From the NCBI RefSeq assembly GCF_003259175.1, contig NZ_QGOK01000007.1:1-64000 (forward strand): 64,000 nt of DNA, written 5' to 3'. The DNA comes from Marinomonas shanghaiensis (GTDB lineage Bacteria > Pseudomonadota > Gammaproteobacteria > Pseudomonadales > Marinomonadaceae). This document shows, piece by piece, positions 45,836 to 54,704 of the stretch. Each line of letters starts with the position of its first letter. Position 1 is the stretch's first letter. Both the position numbers and the translations under genes were made by a program. Under the pieces are notes generated by a model. It was not told the DNA's origin. It searched no databases and saw nothing but the letters and a program-made list of their open reading frames with translations.

Positions 45836-45970
45836 ATGAAAAGAACTTTCCAACCTAGCGTTCTAAAACGCAAACGTAACCACGGTTTCCGTGCTCGTAT
45901 GGCTACTAAAGGCGGACGTCAAGTTATCGCTCGTCGTCGTGCTCGCGGCCGCAAGGTTCTAAGCGCATAA
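45836..45970 (+). CDS. rpmH: Ribosomal protein bL34
   Basis: The 44-residue 50S subunit protein. Start at the ATG 45836, giving the universal [19 protein letters not shown] beginning; a longer reading from 45782 is not credible. Very Arg/Lys-rich. Eight bases before rnpA, its normal partner. Confidence 0.98.
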   Translation: MKRTFQPSVLKRKRNHGFRARMATKGGRQVIARRRARGRKVLSA

Positions 45971-45978
45971 GTACGCTG

Positions 45979-46377
45979 ATGACCGAATATTGTTTTCCTC
46001 GGCACGTCAGACTTCTGAATGCCGGGGATTATCAATCTGTCTTTAACGACACCTCCTCCAAAGTCTTTGCAGGCGAATTCCTTTTATTGGCACGAAAACG
46101 AGATGACAACCAAACTCGGTTGGGTCTTATTGTGTCGAAAAAAACGGATAAACGTGCAGTAGGCCGGAATCGTATCAAACGCTTGGTGCGTGATTCCTTT
46201 CGTCACCACAAAATTCCTCTTTCCGGTCTTGATATTGTCTTTTTAGCTCGACAAGGCATCAAAGAATTGGAAAACGCCGATTTGCACAACCGACTCGATA
46301 AAGCATGGGATCAGTTGGCAAAAAAAGCCTTAAAACCCACTCAAAATAAAAAACGCGATCAAGATAAGCAGAAATAG
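45979..46377 (+). CDS. rnpA: Ribonuclease P protein component
   Basis: A 132-residue protein cofactor of RNase P for tRNA 5'-end maturation. The RNR motif VGRNRIKRLVRDSFR lies near residues 55-70, preceded by GLIVSKKTDKRA. The lysine-rich C-terminal tail after residue 110 is somewhat extended. The customary next gene, yidD, is missing here: only 95 bases separate rnpA from yidC. Confidence 0.96.
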   Translation: MTEYCFPRHVRLLNAGDYQSVFNDTSSKVFAGEFLLLARKRDDNQTRLGLIVSKKTDKRAVGRNRIKRLVRDSFRHHKIPLSGLDIVFLARQGIKELENADLHNRLDKAWDQLAKKALKPTQNKKRDQDKQK

Positions 46378-46472
46378 GCTGAAAAAACTGCCAAAGGCTG
46401 GTTTAATAGCGCGTGATTTTTATAAGGGTTCAATGAACCTGCTTGTCTAACCAAATGAATTAGTTGAATACC

Positions 46473-48128
46473 ATGGATTTCAGACGTTACTTTTTATGGG
46501 GTGCGCTTTTTATCAGTGGCTACATGCTGTTTTTACAGTGGAGCCAAGATTATGGTCCTCAGTCCACTCAAAGCGTAGCTCAAAGCACACAGTCTCAATC
46601 TGAGACAAATTCTCAAATGAACGATGATTTGCCAATGGCAACTCAAAGTACAACCGAGGCGAATGCCGAGATTCCGCAAAGTGTGAGCCAAATTGCACCC
46701 GGAAAACTGATAGAAGTGACAACCGATACCTTGCGTGTTGCCATTAACCCAGTTGGCGGTGACCTTGTAGAAGCGGCCCTGCTTCAATACAAAAAAGAAT
46801 TAGGCCAACCAGATCCTTATGTCATTTTAGAAGACGGCTCAGCGCGCACTTATGTCACGCAAAGTGGTTTAGTCGGACAAAATGGTCCAGATGCTTCGCC
46901 AGAAGGTCGCCCTGTCTATCAGTCAGAAAAAACGACTTATACCTTGGCGGATGGTGAAGATTCTCTTGACGTAAATCTGTATTACACCGATGCAAAAGGC
47001 GTGAAATACACCAAAACCTTCCGTTTTACGAAAGGTCAGTACCGTATTCGCCAATTGATCACTGTTGATAACACGTCTTCAAGTACGTGGCGCGGTAATC
47101 TGTTTGCGCAGATTAAACGTGACAATTCAGCAGATCCAAGTACTGCCACTAGCATGGGATTACAGCCTTACCTAGGTGGTGCGGTTTCTGATGAGCAGAA
47201 TAAATACAAAAAAGTATCTTTTTCTGACATGAAAGAAGAACCGCTCAAAACCACCACAACACAAGGTTGGGTTGCATTGCTGCAACACTATTTTGTGTCT
47301 GCTTGGATCCCTGAGCAAGGCCAGAAAGTCACTTTGCAAGCGCGAACTAACGGTGACTTTAACATCATTGGATTCACCGGTTCTCCTGTAGAAATCGCAT
47401 CAGGCAAACAAGGTACATTAAGCTCAACTTTCTATGTTGGTCCTAAGCTACAAGATCATCTTGAGAGCACTGCTGAAAACCTAGATCTGACCGTAGATTA
47501 CGGTTGGCTATGGTGGTTAGCTAAGCCATTGTTCTGGTTGTTAACCTTGATCCAATCTTATGTGGTCAACTGGGGTATTGCGATTATCTTGATCGTGGTG
47601 TGTGTAAAAGCCATCTTCTTCAAGTTATCTGCTGCAAGCTATCGCTCTATGGCGAAAATGCGTAAATTCGGCCCTGAAATTGCCAAGCTGAAAGATCAGT
47701 ACGGTGATGACCGTCAAAAGATGTCGCAAGCCATGATGGCGCTTTACAAAAAAGAGAAAATAAACCCACTAGGGGGCTGTTTACCTATTTTGGTACAAAT
47801 GCCGGTTTTCCTTTCTTTGTACTGGGTTTTGATGGAATCCGTTGAGTTACGTCATGCACCATTCTTTTTATGGATCCATGACTTATCTGTGATGGATCCA
47901 TACTTCGTACTGCCTATTTTAATGGGTCTTAGTATGATGGGGCAGCAAATGCTTAACCCGACACCACCAGATCCGATGCAAGCTCGAATCATGAAGATTA
48001 TGCCGATCGCATTTACCTTCTTCTTCTTGTGGTTCCCAAGCGGTTTGGTACTGTACTGGGTGACAAACAACACCTTGTCAATCATACAGCAGTACATCAT
48101 TACGAAACGTATCGAAAAAGAAGCCTAA
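46473..48128 (+). CDS. yidC: Membrane protein insertase YidC
   Basis: A 551-residue inner-membrane insertase, working alone or with SecYEG. The ATG at 46473 gives MDFRRYFLWGALFISGYMLF as first helix. The periplasmic beta domain spans about 60-340 and is preceded by a Ser/Thr/Gln-rich linker. The conserved five-helix core follows (about 345-545), including FFKLSAASYRSMAKMRKFGP, the cytoplasmic loop with its coiled coil, and GGCLPILVQMPVFLSLYWVL. It ends with a lysine-poor short tail. A terminator follows. Confidence 0.97.
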   Translation: MDFRRYFLWGALFISGYMLFLQWSQDYGPQSTQSVAQSTQSQSETNSQMNDDLPMATQSTTEANAEIPQSVSQIAPGKLIEVTTDTLRVAINPVGGDLVEAALLQYKKELGQPDPYVILEDGSARTYVTQSGLVGQNGPDASPEGRPVYQSEKTTYTLADGEDSLDVNLYYTDAKGVKYTKTFRFTKGQYRIRQLITVDNTSSSTWRGNLFAQIKRDNSADPSTATSMGLQPYLGGAVSDEQNKYKKVSFSDMKEEPLKTTTTQGWVALLQHYFVSAWIPEQGQKVTLQARTNGDFNIIGFTGSPVEIASGKQGTLSSTFYVGPKLQDHLESTAENLDLTVDYGWLWWLAKPLFWLLTLIQSYVVNWGIAIILIVVCVKAIFFKLSAASYRSMAKMRKFGPEIAKLKDQYGDDRQKMSQAMMALYKKEKINPLGGCLPILVQMPVFLSLYWVLMESVELRHAPFFLWIHDLSVMDPYFVLPILMGLSMMGQQMLNPTPPDPMQARIMKIMPIAFTFFFLWFPSGLVLYWVTNNTLSIIQQYIITKRIEKEA

Positions 48129-48151
48129 TATAAAAATTGGTCTTTGATTTC

Positions 48152-48182
48152 AAAAAAGGCTTCCCATTGGGAGGCCTTTTTT
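48152..48182 (+). terminator. Terminator after yidC
   Basis: AAAAAAGGCTTCCC pairs (one wobble) with GGGAGGCCTTTTTT around a three-base loop, 23 bases after the yidC stop. mnmE follows with its own start region. Confidence 0.85.
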
Positions 48183-48265
48183 ACGTTTAGATTGCCATGT
48201 TTGCCTTGCTAACGGACAATGACAGACACTTCTATTTATTTTCTTTTACCGCACAGAGTTTGATT

Positions 48266-49645
48266 ATGACCGATTTCCAATACGCCACAGACCAAGACAC
48301 GATTGCCGCACAAGCCACCGCTCCCGGCCGAGGTGGCGTAGGGATTATTCGTTTATCAGGGCCAAAAAGCCTTGCCATCGCCAAGCAGATAATCGGCTTT
48401 GAACCCAAACCACGTTATGCCCACTACGTGCCATTTAAAACCACGAATCAAGAACAGCTCGATGAAGGCATCGCCTTGTATTTTCCAGGGCCCAACTCCT
48501 TCACTGGCGAAGACGTCTTTGAACTGCAAGGCCATGGCGGCCCCGTCATTATGGACATGCTGCTGAGTCACTGTGTGGCACTTGGCGCCCGTTTAGCTCG
48601 TCCGGGCGAATTCTCTGAACGCGCTTTTATGAATGACAAAATGGACTTAACCCAAGCGGAAGCCATTGCCGACTTAATCGACAGTACCTCAGAACAAGCG
48701 GCTAAATGCGCCTTACGTTCCTTGCAAGGTGCTTTTTCAAAACGCGTAGACGAATTGGTCGAAGCCTTAATTCATCTGCGTATTTACGTAGAAGCCGCGA
48801 TTGATTTCCCAGAAGAAGAAATCGACTTCATCGGTGACGGCAAAGTCGCAGCGGAGCTGGCTGGCATTCAAACGAAACTGGCAGAAGTCCTGAAAGAAGC
48901 GAACCAAGGCGCTTTGATCCGCGAAGGCATGAATGTGGTGATAGCAGGGCGTCCGAATGCCGGTAAATCCAGCTTGTTAAACGCCTTGTCTGGCAAAGAA
49001 TCCGCCATTGTCACCAACATAGAAGGCACGACACGAGACGTCTTGCGCGAGCATATCCATCTTGACGGCATGCCGCTGCACATTATCGATACAGCAGGCT
49101 TGCGTGACAGCCCAGACGAAGTAGAGCGCATTGGTATTCAGCGCGCCTGGGACGAAATCAGCAAAGCCGATCGCATTCTGATGATGGTCGACAGCCAATC
49201 CATTGATTCCAAAGACCCAAGCGAAATCTGGCCAGAATTCATGGAAAAACTGGGCAACACCAAACACCTTACCTTGGTGCGCAATAAAGTCGACTTAACC
49301 AAAGAAGGCACAGGTATAGAAATGATCTCAGGCGTCCCTGTTGTCTCTCTATCAGCCAAAACAGGTGAGGGCGTTAACGACTTGACTGAACATCTAAAAG
49401 CCGTCATGGGCTTCGACAGCACCACTGAAGGGGGGTTTATTGCTCGTCGTCGCCACATTGAAGCACTTAACAAAGCCAACCGCTTTTTAGACGCCGGTAA
49501 CGAACAACTGCACGGCTACGGCGCAGGAGAGTTACTCGCCGAAGATCTCAAAGAAGCCCAACAAGCGCTTAGCGAAATCACCGGCGCTTTTACCAGCGAC
49601 GACCTGCTAGGCCGCATCTTTGGCTCGTTTTGTATTGGGAAGTGA
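48266..49645 (+). CDS. mnmE: tRNA modification GTPase MnmE
   Basis: A 459-residue GTPase that, with MnmG, installs the cmnm5 group on wobble U34 of certain tRNAs. The ATG at 48266 matches family length; a longer reading to 48197 is unlikely. N-terminal folate-binding domain ([20 protein letters not shown]), helical domain, G domain with [12 protein letters not shown] near 227, GTTRDV near 252, DTAGLRD near 272 and NKVDL near 338, and the C-terminal FCIGK motif with catalytic Cys. Its partner mnmG starts only at 63221, an unusual separation. Confidence 0.97.
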   Translation: MTDFQYATDQDTIAAQATAPGRGGVGIIRLSGPKSLAIAKQIIGFEPKPRYAHYVPFKTTNQEQLDEGIALYFPGPNSFTGEDVFELQGHGGPVIMDMLLSHCVALGARLARPGEFSERAFMNDKMDLTQAEAIADLIDSTSEQAAKCALRSLQGAFSKRVDELVEALIHLRIYVEAAIDFPEEEIDFIGDGKVAAELAGIQTKLAEVLKEANQGALIREGMNVVIAGRPNAGKSSLLNALSGKESAIVTNIEGTTRDVLREHIHLDGMPLHIIDTAGLRDSPDEVERIGIQRAWDEISKADRILMMVDSQSIDSKDPSEIWPEFMEKLGNTKHLTLVRNKVDLTKEGTGIEMISGVPVVSLSAKTGEGVNDLTEHLKAVMGFDSTTEGGFIARRRHIEALNKANRFLDAGNEQLHGYGAGELLAEDLKEAQQALSEITGAFTSDDLLGRIFGSFCIGK

Positions 49646-49653
49646 ACAAGTGT

Positions 49654-49688
49654 AGGCTCTGGTACGGTAGTTTAAACAATACTAGAGC
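49654..49688. terminator. Hairpin between convergent mnmE and protease genes
   Basis: GGCTCTGGTA pairs with TACTAGAGCC (one G-T pair) around 15 bases. No T-run follows, so termination would be weak. It marks the left border of the AT-rich two-gene islet. Confidence 0.4.
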
Positions 49689-49708
49689 CCATAAACCAAA
49701 ATGGCTCA

Positions 49709-51766
49709 TCAAGTTGTAATTTCTATTTCAACCTGATTTTCTATTGCTACTTGAATCTGATTTTCTATTACAGAGTAAATATCAACATTTTCATCCGGAA
49801 CTTCGATACTAACAAGAAGGCTAAACCGCACTCTATTTTCCCACCGATCTTCCGCAGTTTTATACTTCCACCATCCGCCTACAGGAAAAACAGCTATGGT
49901 GTGCATGTCAGCTAGATCTTGAGCACTACCAGTCCATTCATCTGAATGAACTGAGCCTCTTGTTCTCAATTGACCTCCTAAGAACCACCCATCACTGTCA
50001 CCCTCTGGCCCATCATAATCATCCATATTTGCTAAACCATTAATGTAAGCACGGAAGTTCTCAAGTGACTGCCCAGGTCTGATTGTTTCAAACCTTAAAC
50101 CATGAGATTGATAGCTATATCTTGTACGATATCCTCGTCTTCCGGGGTTAGGTTCTATGAAATACGATAACGTAACTTTTAATTTAACCTCTAACTCTGG
50201 TGGTAAGTTTTGCAACTCAGTCAAAGGCCAAGGTAACTGATAAAGCTTCATTTGATTTAATTTAGGATCGGATGATGCACTAGCATTTTGAGGTTTTATA
50301 AATGGTTGAATCTCCCCCTCAGCGATCAAAGTAAGTGCATGATCAGCACTGTATCTAGCTTTATCAATATTTGTAACACCATATCCAACTGTACGTAGCA
50401 AGGTTTCTTTTGCCACTTTAGGACTATGCACAGCACTTAGTAGCCCAAATCGCTCCATCATTCGTGGAGTCCACTCCGCAGAATGGATTATTAAGCCTCG
50501 GATAGTTTCAGGCCAAAATTCTGGATATTCGGCTGTTAACTGGGCCGCACACCGAGAAACTAAAGCACATGCAGCGCTTGTATCACTTCCCCGCTCAAAA
50601 ACCTGACCTGTGGTTCTTCCTGATGTTGTTAATAATCCAACCGTATCTTCATTACTAACTTCCGTCCTATCTGGTGACAAAAGCCGATTTCCACCTTCAG
50701 CAACAACATCAGGTTTAAATGGTGCTTGCCTTCTCCATGCCCAATTCACTGAAGAACGACTTGATGGAGCAACATCTCCCTCCATCGCAAACGGCGACCA
50801 ACCTTCAAAATTGGGATCATCATTTGTTGTCATTTCTGTATATGCCCCAACTGTAATAGCATTCCATGCTTGAGCTGGATCTTCTATCTGCGCGAGATTT
50901 ACTTGATCCCAGTAGTCTTGGTCAGGACGAATATCTAAGTTGTTACCAGCAGAAATAACAAAAAGTCTCTGCTTTCCATCTTGCATACCAGAAGTGAATT
51001 GATCAATTTCTGCAGACCATGAAGAAGGTCTGCCACTTTCTATCTCATGATCAGAAGTAACAGCAAGACTATATACTCTATTTAAATCAGGCCTATCTAC
51101 TTCAAGTTTGTATGCTGTTCCTACCGTTATAGCCCCATATAGCAAGGGATCATTGTTGCCTTGCGGAGGTAAAATTCTTGCTGACTCAATAACATGTGAC
51201 AGTTGAATGGCGCTATTTTCCAATACGACATCCATCAAACTCCCAAATGCTGCTAGTCCTGCTTGCAACGAACCATGCTCATTAAACGGTGCTAGTGGTT
51301 GATATTGATCGTATTTAGGCCAATCAGGATCCCAAGAAACTGCAAAATCATCACAACACACTTTACTTAACAGCATGTTATTATAATTAACGCCAGTATC
51401 CAGAATTGATACACTAGTTGTTATATTCTCTGAAAAAGAAACTCGATCAGAAATGCTCTGCAGCCACTCTTGTTGTTCCTTTGGTGAAGAACTAAGTATT
51501 GGAACAGGTGTGTCCTTAGCTTTTCGAATTTCTTCTAAATTTGAAATCAATTCTGGTGCTTTTTCTAAATTACGAACTGAAGATTTAATAAGAACAACAA
51601 ATGAATTGAAAAATGATATGGATGTATTTCCTAAACGACCATTTACTCTTTCTGCAAGAGAAGCAGCTATATTTTCAACACCATCAATTGCATTTTTTTC
51701 AACCATAACTCCCACCAAACATCGTTGTCTCGGTCTGTGGGAAAAAGTTCTGGTGGGTCTGTCCAA
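49709..51766 (-). CDS. Subtilisin-like (S8) protease, catalytic part, frame-shifted from its N-terminus
   Basis: This frame encodes the peptidase S8 domain. Catalytic Asp in SVSILDTGVN, His in PFNEHGSLQAG, oxyanion Asn in FVISAGNN and nucleophile Ser in GSDTSAACALVS are all visible in order, so the domain looks active. A long C-terminal region of about 250 residues follows, unlike secreted subtilases, and no signal peptide is present, implying a cytoplasmic enzyme. The first roughly 20 residues of the open frame, before VEKNAIDGV at 51703, do not fit; the matching N-terminal part is read in the other frame of the upstream gene. A separate start at ATG 51706 is conceivable but its ribosome site is too close. 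With the AAA+ gene it forms a probable ATPase-protease pair. Confidence 0.8.
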   Translation of the reverse strand: MDRPTRTFSHRPRQRCLVGVMVEKNAIDGVENIAASLAERVNGRLGNTSISFFNSFVVLIKSSVRNLEKAPELISNLEEIRKAKDTPVPILSSSPKEQQEWLQSISDRVSFSENITTSVSILDTGVNYNNMLLSKVCCDDFAVSWDPDWPKYDQYQPLAPFNEHGSLQAGLAAFGSLMDVVLENSAIQLSHVIESARILPPQGNNDPLLYGAITVGTAYKLEVDRPDLNRVYSLAVTSDHEIESGRPSSWSAEIDQFTSGMQDGKQRLFVISAGNNLDIRPDQDYWDQVNLAQIEDPAQAWNAITVGAYTEMTTNDDPNFEGWSPFAMEGDVAPSSRSSVNWAWRRQAPFKPDVVAEGGNRLLSPDRTEVSNEDTVGLLTTSGRTTGQVFERGSDTSAACALVSRCAAQLTAEYPEFWPETIRGLIIHSAEWTPRMMERFGLLSAVHSPKVAKETLLRTVGYGVTNIDKARYSADHALTLIAEGEIQPFIKPQNASASSDPKLNQMKLYQLPWPLTELQNLPPELEVKLKVTLSYFIEPNPGRRGYRTRYSYQSHGLRFETIRPGQSLENFRAYINGLANMDDYDGPEGDSDGWFLGGQLRTRGSVHSDEWTGSAQDLADMHTIAVFPVGGWWKYKTAEDRWENRVRFSLLVSIEVPDENVDIYSVIENQIQVAIENQVEIEITT

Positions 51767-52251
51767 AATGACTCTAAGCTTGCAAGCCTAATCTCAGAAA
51801 TACTATCTATTAATGCATGGTTTCGAGGAAAAGATACTCCATCCTCATTTGGTTTTCCGTCTTTTTGAGGATCTAAATACTGCTGTATTTTTTTAAGGAA
51901 AGTATCTCGCCGATCTTCAGGTATGAAGACTAAAGCGAACTCCTTATTTTCCCGCATTTGACAAGAACAGAGTTTAAAATCTCTGTTATCCAAACTATCT
52001 AACGGAAGCTTACACCCATCTACACTAATAATTTCAACATATATTCCTGAATCATCCGTTATAGTATCAACTTCATGTTCTCTTTTTTGGTCATAAGCAT
52101 CAATTAAATTCTGATATTGACCTCTTAAGTGACTTCCATGTTGGTTTCTATTTCGTCCAGGAACTCCTGGGGTTCGACCGGTTCTTTTAGACTTAAAATT
52201 TTCCTCAATGAAAAACCTAGCTACATCTAAATGCTTCCTTTTAGAAACCAT
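51667..52251 (-). CDS. N-terminal part of the S8 protease (194 residues in its own frame)
   Basis: It begins HLDVARFFIEENFKSK..., then GRNRNQHGSHLRGQYQNL, which I recognise as the start of long cytoplasmic S8 peptidases found beside AAA+ ATPases. It ends in FWTDPPELFPTDRDNDVWWE, after which this frame runs out in 12 further codons. In related proteins, from memory, the WWE-type segment leads directly into the domain that here begins KNAIDGVENIAAS in the -1 frame. The switch coincides with a run of seven A on the coding strand (51693-51699). A -1 slip gives one protein of 847 residues. The ATG follows AAGGGA, 20 bases after the AAA+ stop. The alternatives are a decayed gene or a sequencing error. 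Confidence 0.75.
   Translation of the reverse strand: MVSKRKHLDVARFFIEENFKSKRTGRTPGVPGRNRNQHGSHLRGQYQNLIDAYDQKREHEVDTITDDSGIYVEIISVDGCKLPLDSLDNRDFKLCSCQMRENKEFALVFIPEDRRDTFLKKIQQYLDPQKDGKPNEDGVSFPRNHALIDSISEIRLASLESFWTDPPELFPTDRDNDVWWELWLKKMQLMVLKI
51693..51699 (-). other. A7 slippage site in the protease gene
   Basis: Seven A on the coding strand, read as TTG AAA AAA ATG in the upstream frame. A -1 ribosomal slip, or transcripts with one extra A, yields Leu-Lys-Lys-Asn-Ala-Ile and continues into the catalytic frame. The two frames overlap for 100 bases, and this is the only homopolymer of that length in the overlap. Confidence 0.6.
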
Positions 52252-52271
52252 ACAATTCCCTTATATACTTT

Positions 52272-53261
52272 TTATTTGTTATTACCTGACTGCCTTCTAG
52301 AAAAGGCCTTTAACAGTATTTCACTTGTTATTTTTGCATTAAAATTCAAAACAGCTTCTTTAGCTGCGTCTTCACAAGATCGGGTAATCTCAGCAGAGCT
52401 CAAACCATTTGCAGCTTCAGCAACCATCCCCCAATCAAAATCATCAGTATCGAAAAGTGATAGACGATTTTGAATAAGAAGGCATATTTGATCAAATTTT
52501 GGTTTTTCAAACTTAATGATGTCATCAAATCTTCTATAAAGTGCTTGATCTAGTAGCTCTGGATGGTTTGTAGCTGCAACAATAATACTCTCTGATGCAT
52601 CTTGCTCTACAAATAACAAAAATGAGTTTAACACCCTACGAATTTCCCCAACATCATTGGGTGCACCTCGTTGAGTTCCTATAGCATCAAATTCGTCAAA
52701 AAGATAAACAGCTCTTGTTTGCCTTATATGATCAAAGATCAAACGCAACTTTGCAGCAGTCTCTCCCATAAAACGTGTAATAAGATTATCTAGGACGATT
52801 GTATAAAGAGGTAATTTTAACTCTGTTGCCAACATAGATGCAGACATTGTCTTGCCAGTTCCAGGAGAACCAGTAAAAAGAAGTTTTCTACGCGGCTGCA
52901 AACCAAACTGACTGAGTTTGTCCTTCTGACGTTGTTCTAATATCACCTTCTCCATACGTTCTTGTATGTCATCAGAAAGAACAAGCTCATTAAGACGAAC
53001 ACTGTGTGGAGTGAGCTCTAGTAGACCTTTTAACTCACTTTGATTCTGTTGCGCAAAAGGTATAGTTCTAGACGATGCTAGACTCGGCTTATTGGTAGAA
53101 CGCTGAGATTTCTCAACAAGATTTTTAATATCGCTCGCAAGCTTATTATGCCCCTGTCGAGCTTCCTTGGCAGCAACCTGAAGGGCAACAGAGTAAAAAC
53201 GCTGATCGTCACGTTCAGCGTGACTCTTTAAAAGCGCTTTTAGTTGTTCCGCAGTAGCCAT
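52272..53261 (-). CDS. AAA+ ATPase paired with the subtilase
   Basis: A 329-residue AAA+ ATPase. A helical N-terminus (about 1-60, KALLKSHAERDDQRFYSVAL) is followed by the ATPase core: Walker A FTGSPGTGKTMSASML near residue 132, pore-loop region RFMGETAAKLRLIFD, Walker B AVYLFDEFDAIG near 190, sensor 1 AATNHPELLDQALYRRFDD near 233, and the helical lid with GLSSAEITRSCEDA. It resembles FtsH/spastin-type ATPases. The downstream protease gene starts 20 bases later, so the two are an operon. Such AAA+/S8 pairs have been associated with phage defence (I recall the names IteA/IteS, unchecked). Coding DNA is clearly AT-richer than mnmE. Confidence 0.88.
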   Translation of the reverse strand: MATAEQLKALLKSHAERDDQRFYSVALQVAAKEARQGHNKLASDIKNLVEKSQRSTNKPSLASSRTIPFAQQNQSELKGLLELTPHSVRLNELVLSDDIQERMEKVILEQRQKDKLSQFGLQPRRKLLFTGSPGTGKTMSASMLATELKLPLYTIVLDNLITRFMGETAAKLRLIFDHIRQTRAVYLFDEFDAIGTQRGAPNDVGEIRRVLNSFLLFVEQDASESIIVAATNHPELLDQALYRRFDDIIKFEKPKFDQICLLIQNRLSLFDTDDFDWGMVAEAANGLSSAEITRSCEDAAKEAVLNFNAKITSEILLKAFSRRQSGNNK

Positions 53262-53273
53262 TATTCAATCTCC

Positions 53274-53293
53274 ATAAAACCTCAAGGTTTTAT
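53274..53293. repeat. Short hairpin directly upstream of the AAA+ ribosome site
   Basis: ATAAAACC pairs perfectly with GGTTTTAT around four bases. On the - strand it is followed at once by GGAGATTGAATAATG, the ribosome site and start of the ATPase gene. It may be a leader element for that gene or a weak terminator for ktrB. Confidence 0.45.
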
Positions 53294-53335
53294 TATTCAC
53301 TCAGTAAAGCCTGAAGTATGGCATAAATTCAGCTC

Positions 53336-54703
53336 TTAACCCACGGTCATTTTGACTTTTGGATAGCGGACTTTTTTGCTTCTTGGGCTGGCGAGGAAGT
53401 AGGCGAGCGTCAATGGCCCAAGGCGGCCGATAAACATCAAGAAGATGATGATGCCTTCCCCCGTGTTACTCAAGGAACCAGTTAAGCCACGAGAAAGGCC
53501 AACCGTACCCAATGCCGATACGGCTTCGAACACCACGTCGATCATCTGCGCGTGTTTTTCACTCACCAATAATACGAATATAGCCAACCAAGTGACACCG
53601 ATGGAAATCATGCTCAAGGCCAGCGCTTTGCTGATCACTTCCTTAGGAATCTCGCGCTTAAACACGTTTACTTCTTCATCGCGGCGCAGGTAAGCGTAAG
53701 TTGCTAAAACCAACAACATAAAAGTCACGACCTTGATACCGCTAGCGGTACTCAAAGACCCACCACCAATGAACATCAGCACCAACATCAGTGCGGTCGT
53801 GGCATCTCTTAGTTCTTCAATGGCGAGCGTGTTAAAACCCGCCGTACGTGGCGTAACCGCTTGAAACCAAGACGCCAGCCATTTGCCTGTTTCGCTCAGT
53901 GGACCAAGCGTGTTTGGATTGCTGTATTCAATAAAATAAATCGTAAGCAAGGCCACCAAATTGATGACAACAGTGCCGGTAATCATCATTTTGCTGTAGG
54001 GCGAAAGCCTCGCCCAGCGGCGATTTTTCATCAGATCGATCCATACAGAAAACCCCAAGCCGCCGATAATAAACAAACCGCTAATGGTGAAATTCACGAT
54101 AGGATCGGCTACATAAGGCATTAAACTTGCCGATGAAAGCGCAAATCCAGCGTTATTAAAGGCGCTAATGGTGTAGAAAAAACCATGAAACAAAGCCGTT
54201 TTCCAACCTAACGTCTCACTCCAATGCAGCGTGAGAATCAACATGCCGATCACTTCGACAATCAAGGAAAACAGTAATACAGACTTCGCCGTAGAAACGA
54301 TGGTGGAGGCGTCTGTTTGATTAAATGCTTCAATCGCTACCGTACGTTGCAAAAAGCCAATACGGCCGCCTAACGCCACAAGAGTGACGATAGCGAAGGT
54401 CATTAAGCCAAGACCACCACATTGAATCAAAAGTGCAATCACCACTTGACCAAAGGTAGTGAATATCGTGCCTGTATCTTGCACCACAAGGCCCGTTACA
54501 GTCACCGCCGATGTTGCCGTAAACACACTGTGTAACCATGAAATCGGTTGTGTGGTAGCCATCGGCAATTTAAGCAACAAGGTACCAATAATAATCAGCA
54601 ATAAGAAACCACCACACAAAATCAAAGGTGGCGCCGCCATGATTTTTTTTGCCGCGTTTGGATGACGCTCAATGGCCACCACCGCGGGATCCCAATTCAC
54701 CAT
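53336..54703 (-). CDS. ktrB: Potassium uptake membrane protein KtrB (TrkH family)
   Basis: A 455-residue transporter subunit forming a sodium-linked potassium channel-like dimer with the KtrA ring. The ATG at 54703 lies one base after the ktrA stop. Pore-loop signatures include VFTATSAVTVTGLVVQD near residue 60, FSAFNNAGFALSS-type SAFNNAGFAL near 175, TPRTAGFNT near 295 and SALGTVGLSRGL near 410. It is shorter than TrkH, as usual for KtrB. It is the last gene of a leftward series with a KdpDE-like two-component system upstream. Confidence 0.93.
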   Translation of the reverse strand: MVNWDPAVVAIERHPNAAKKIMAAPPLILCGGFLLLIIIGTLLLKLPMATTQPISWLHSVFTATSAVTVTGLVVQDTGTIFTTFGQVVIALLIQCGGLGLMTFAIVTLVALGGRIGFLQRTVAIEAFNQTDASTIVSTAKSVLLFSLIVEVIGMLILTLHWSETLGWKTALFHGFFYTISAFNNAGFALSSASLMPYVADPIVNFTISGLFIIGGLGFSVWIDLMKNRRWARLSPYSKMMITGTVVINLVALLTIYFIEYSNPNTLGPLSETGKWLASWFQAVTPRTAGFNTLAIEELRDATTALMLVLMFIGGGSLSTASGIKVVTFMLLVLATYAYLRRDEEVNVFKREIPKEVISKALALSMISIGVTWLAIFVLLVSEKHAQMIDVVFEAVSALGTVGLSRGLTGSLSNTGEGIIIFLMFIGRLGPLTLAYFLASPRSKKVRYPKVKMTVG

Positions 54704-54704
54704 A

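Noticed and set aside
49709-51766. Treating the subtilase reading frame as a complete gene from its first open codon at 51766
   Set aside because: The first roughly 20 residues are the wrong frame of a segment that makes good protein sense upstream, and the N-terminal domain would be missing.
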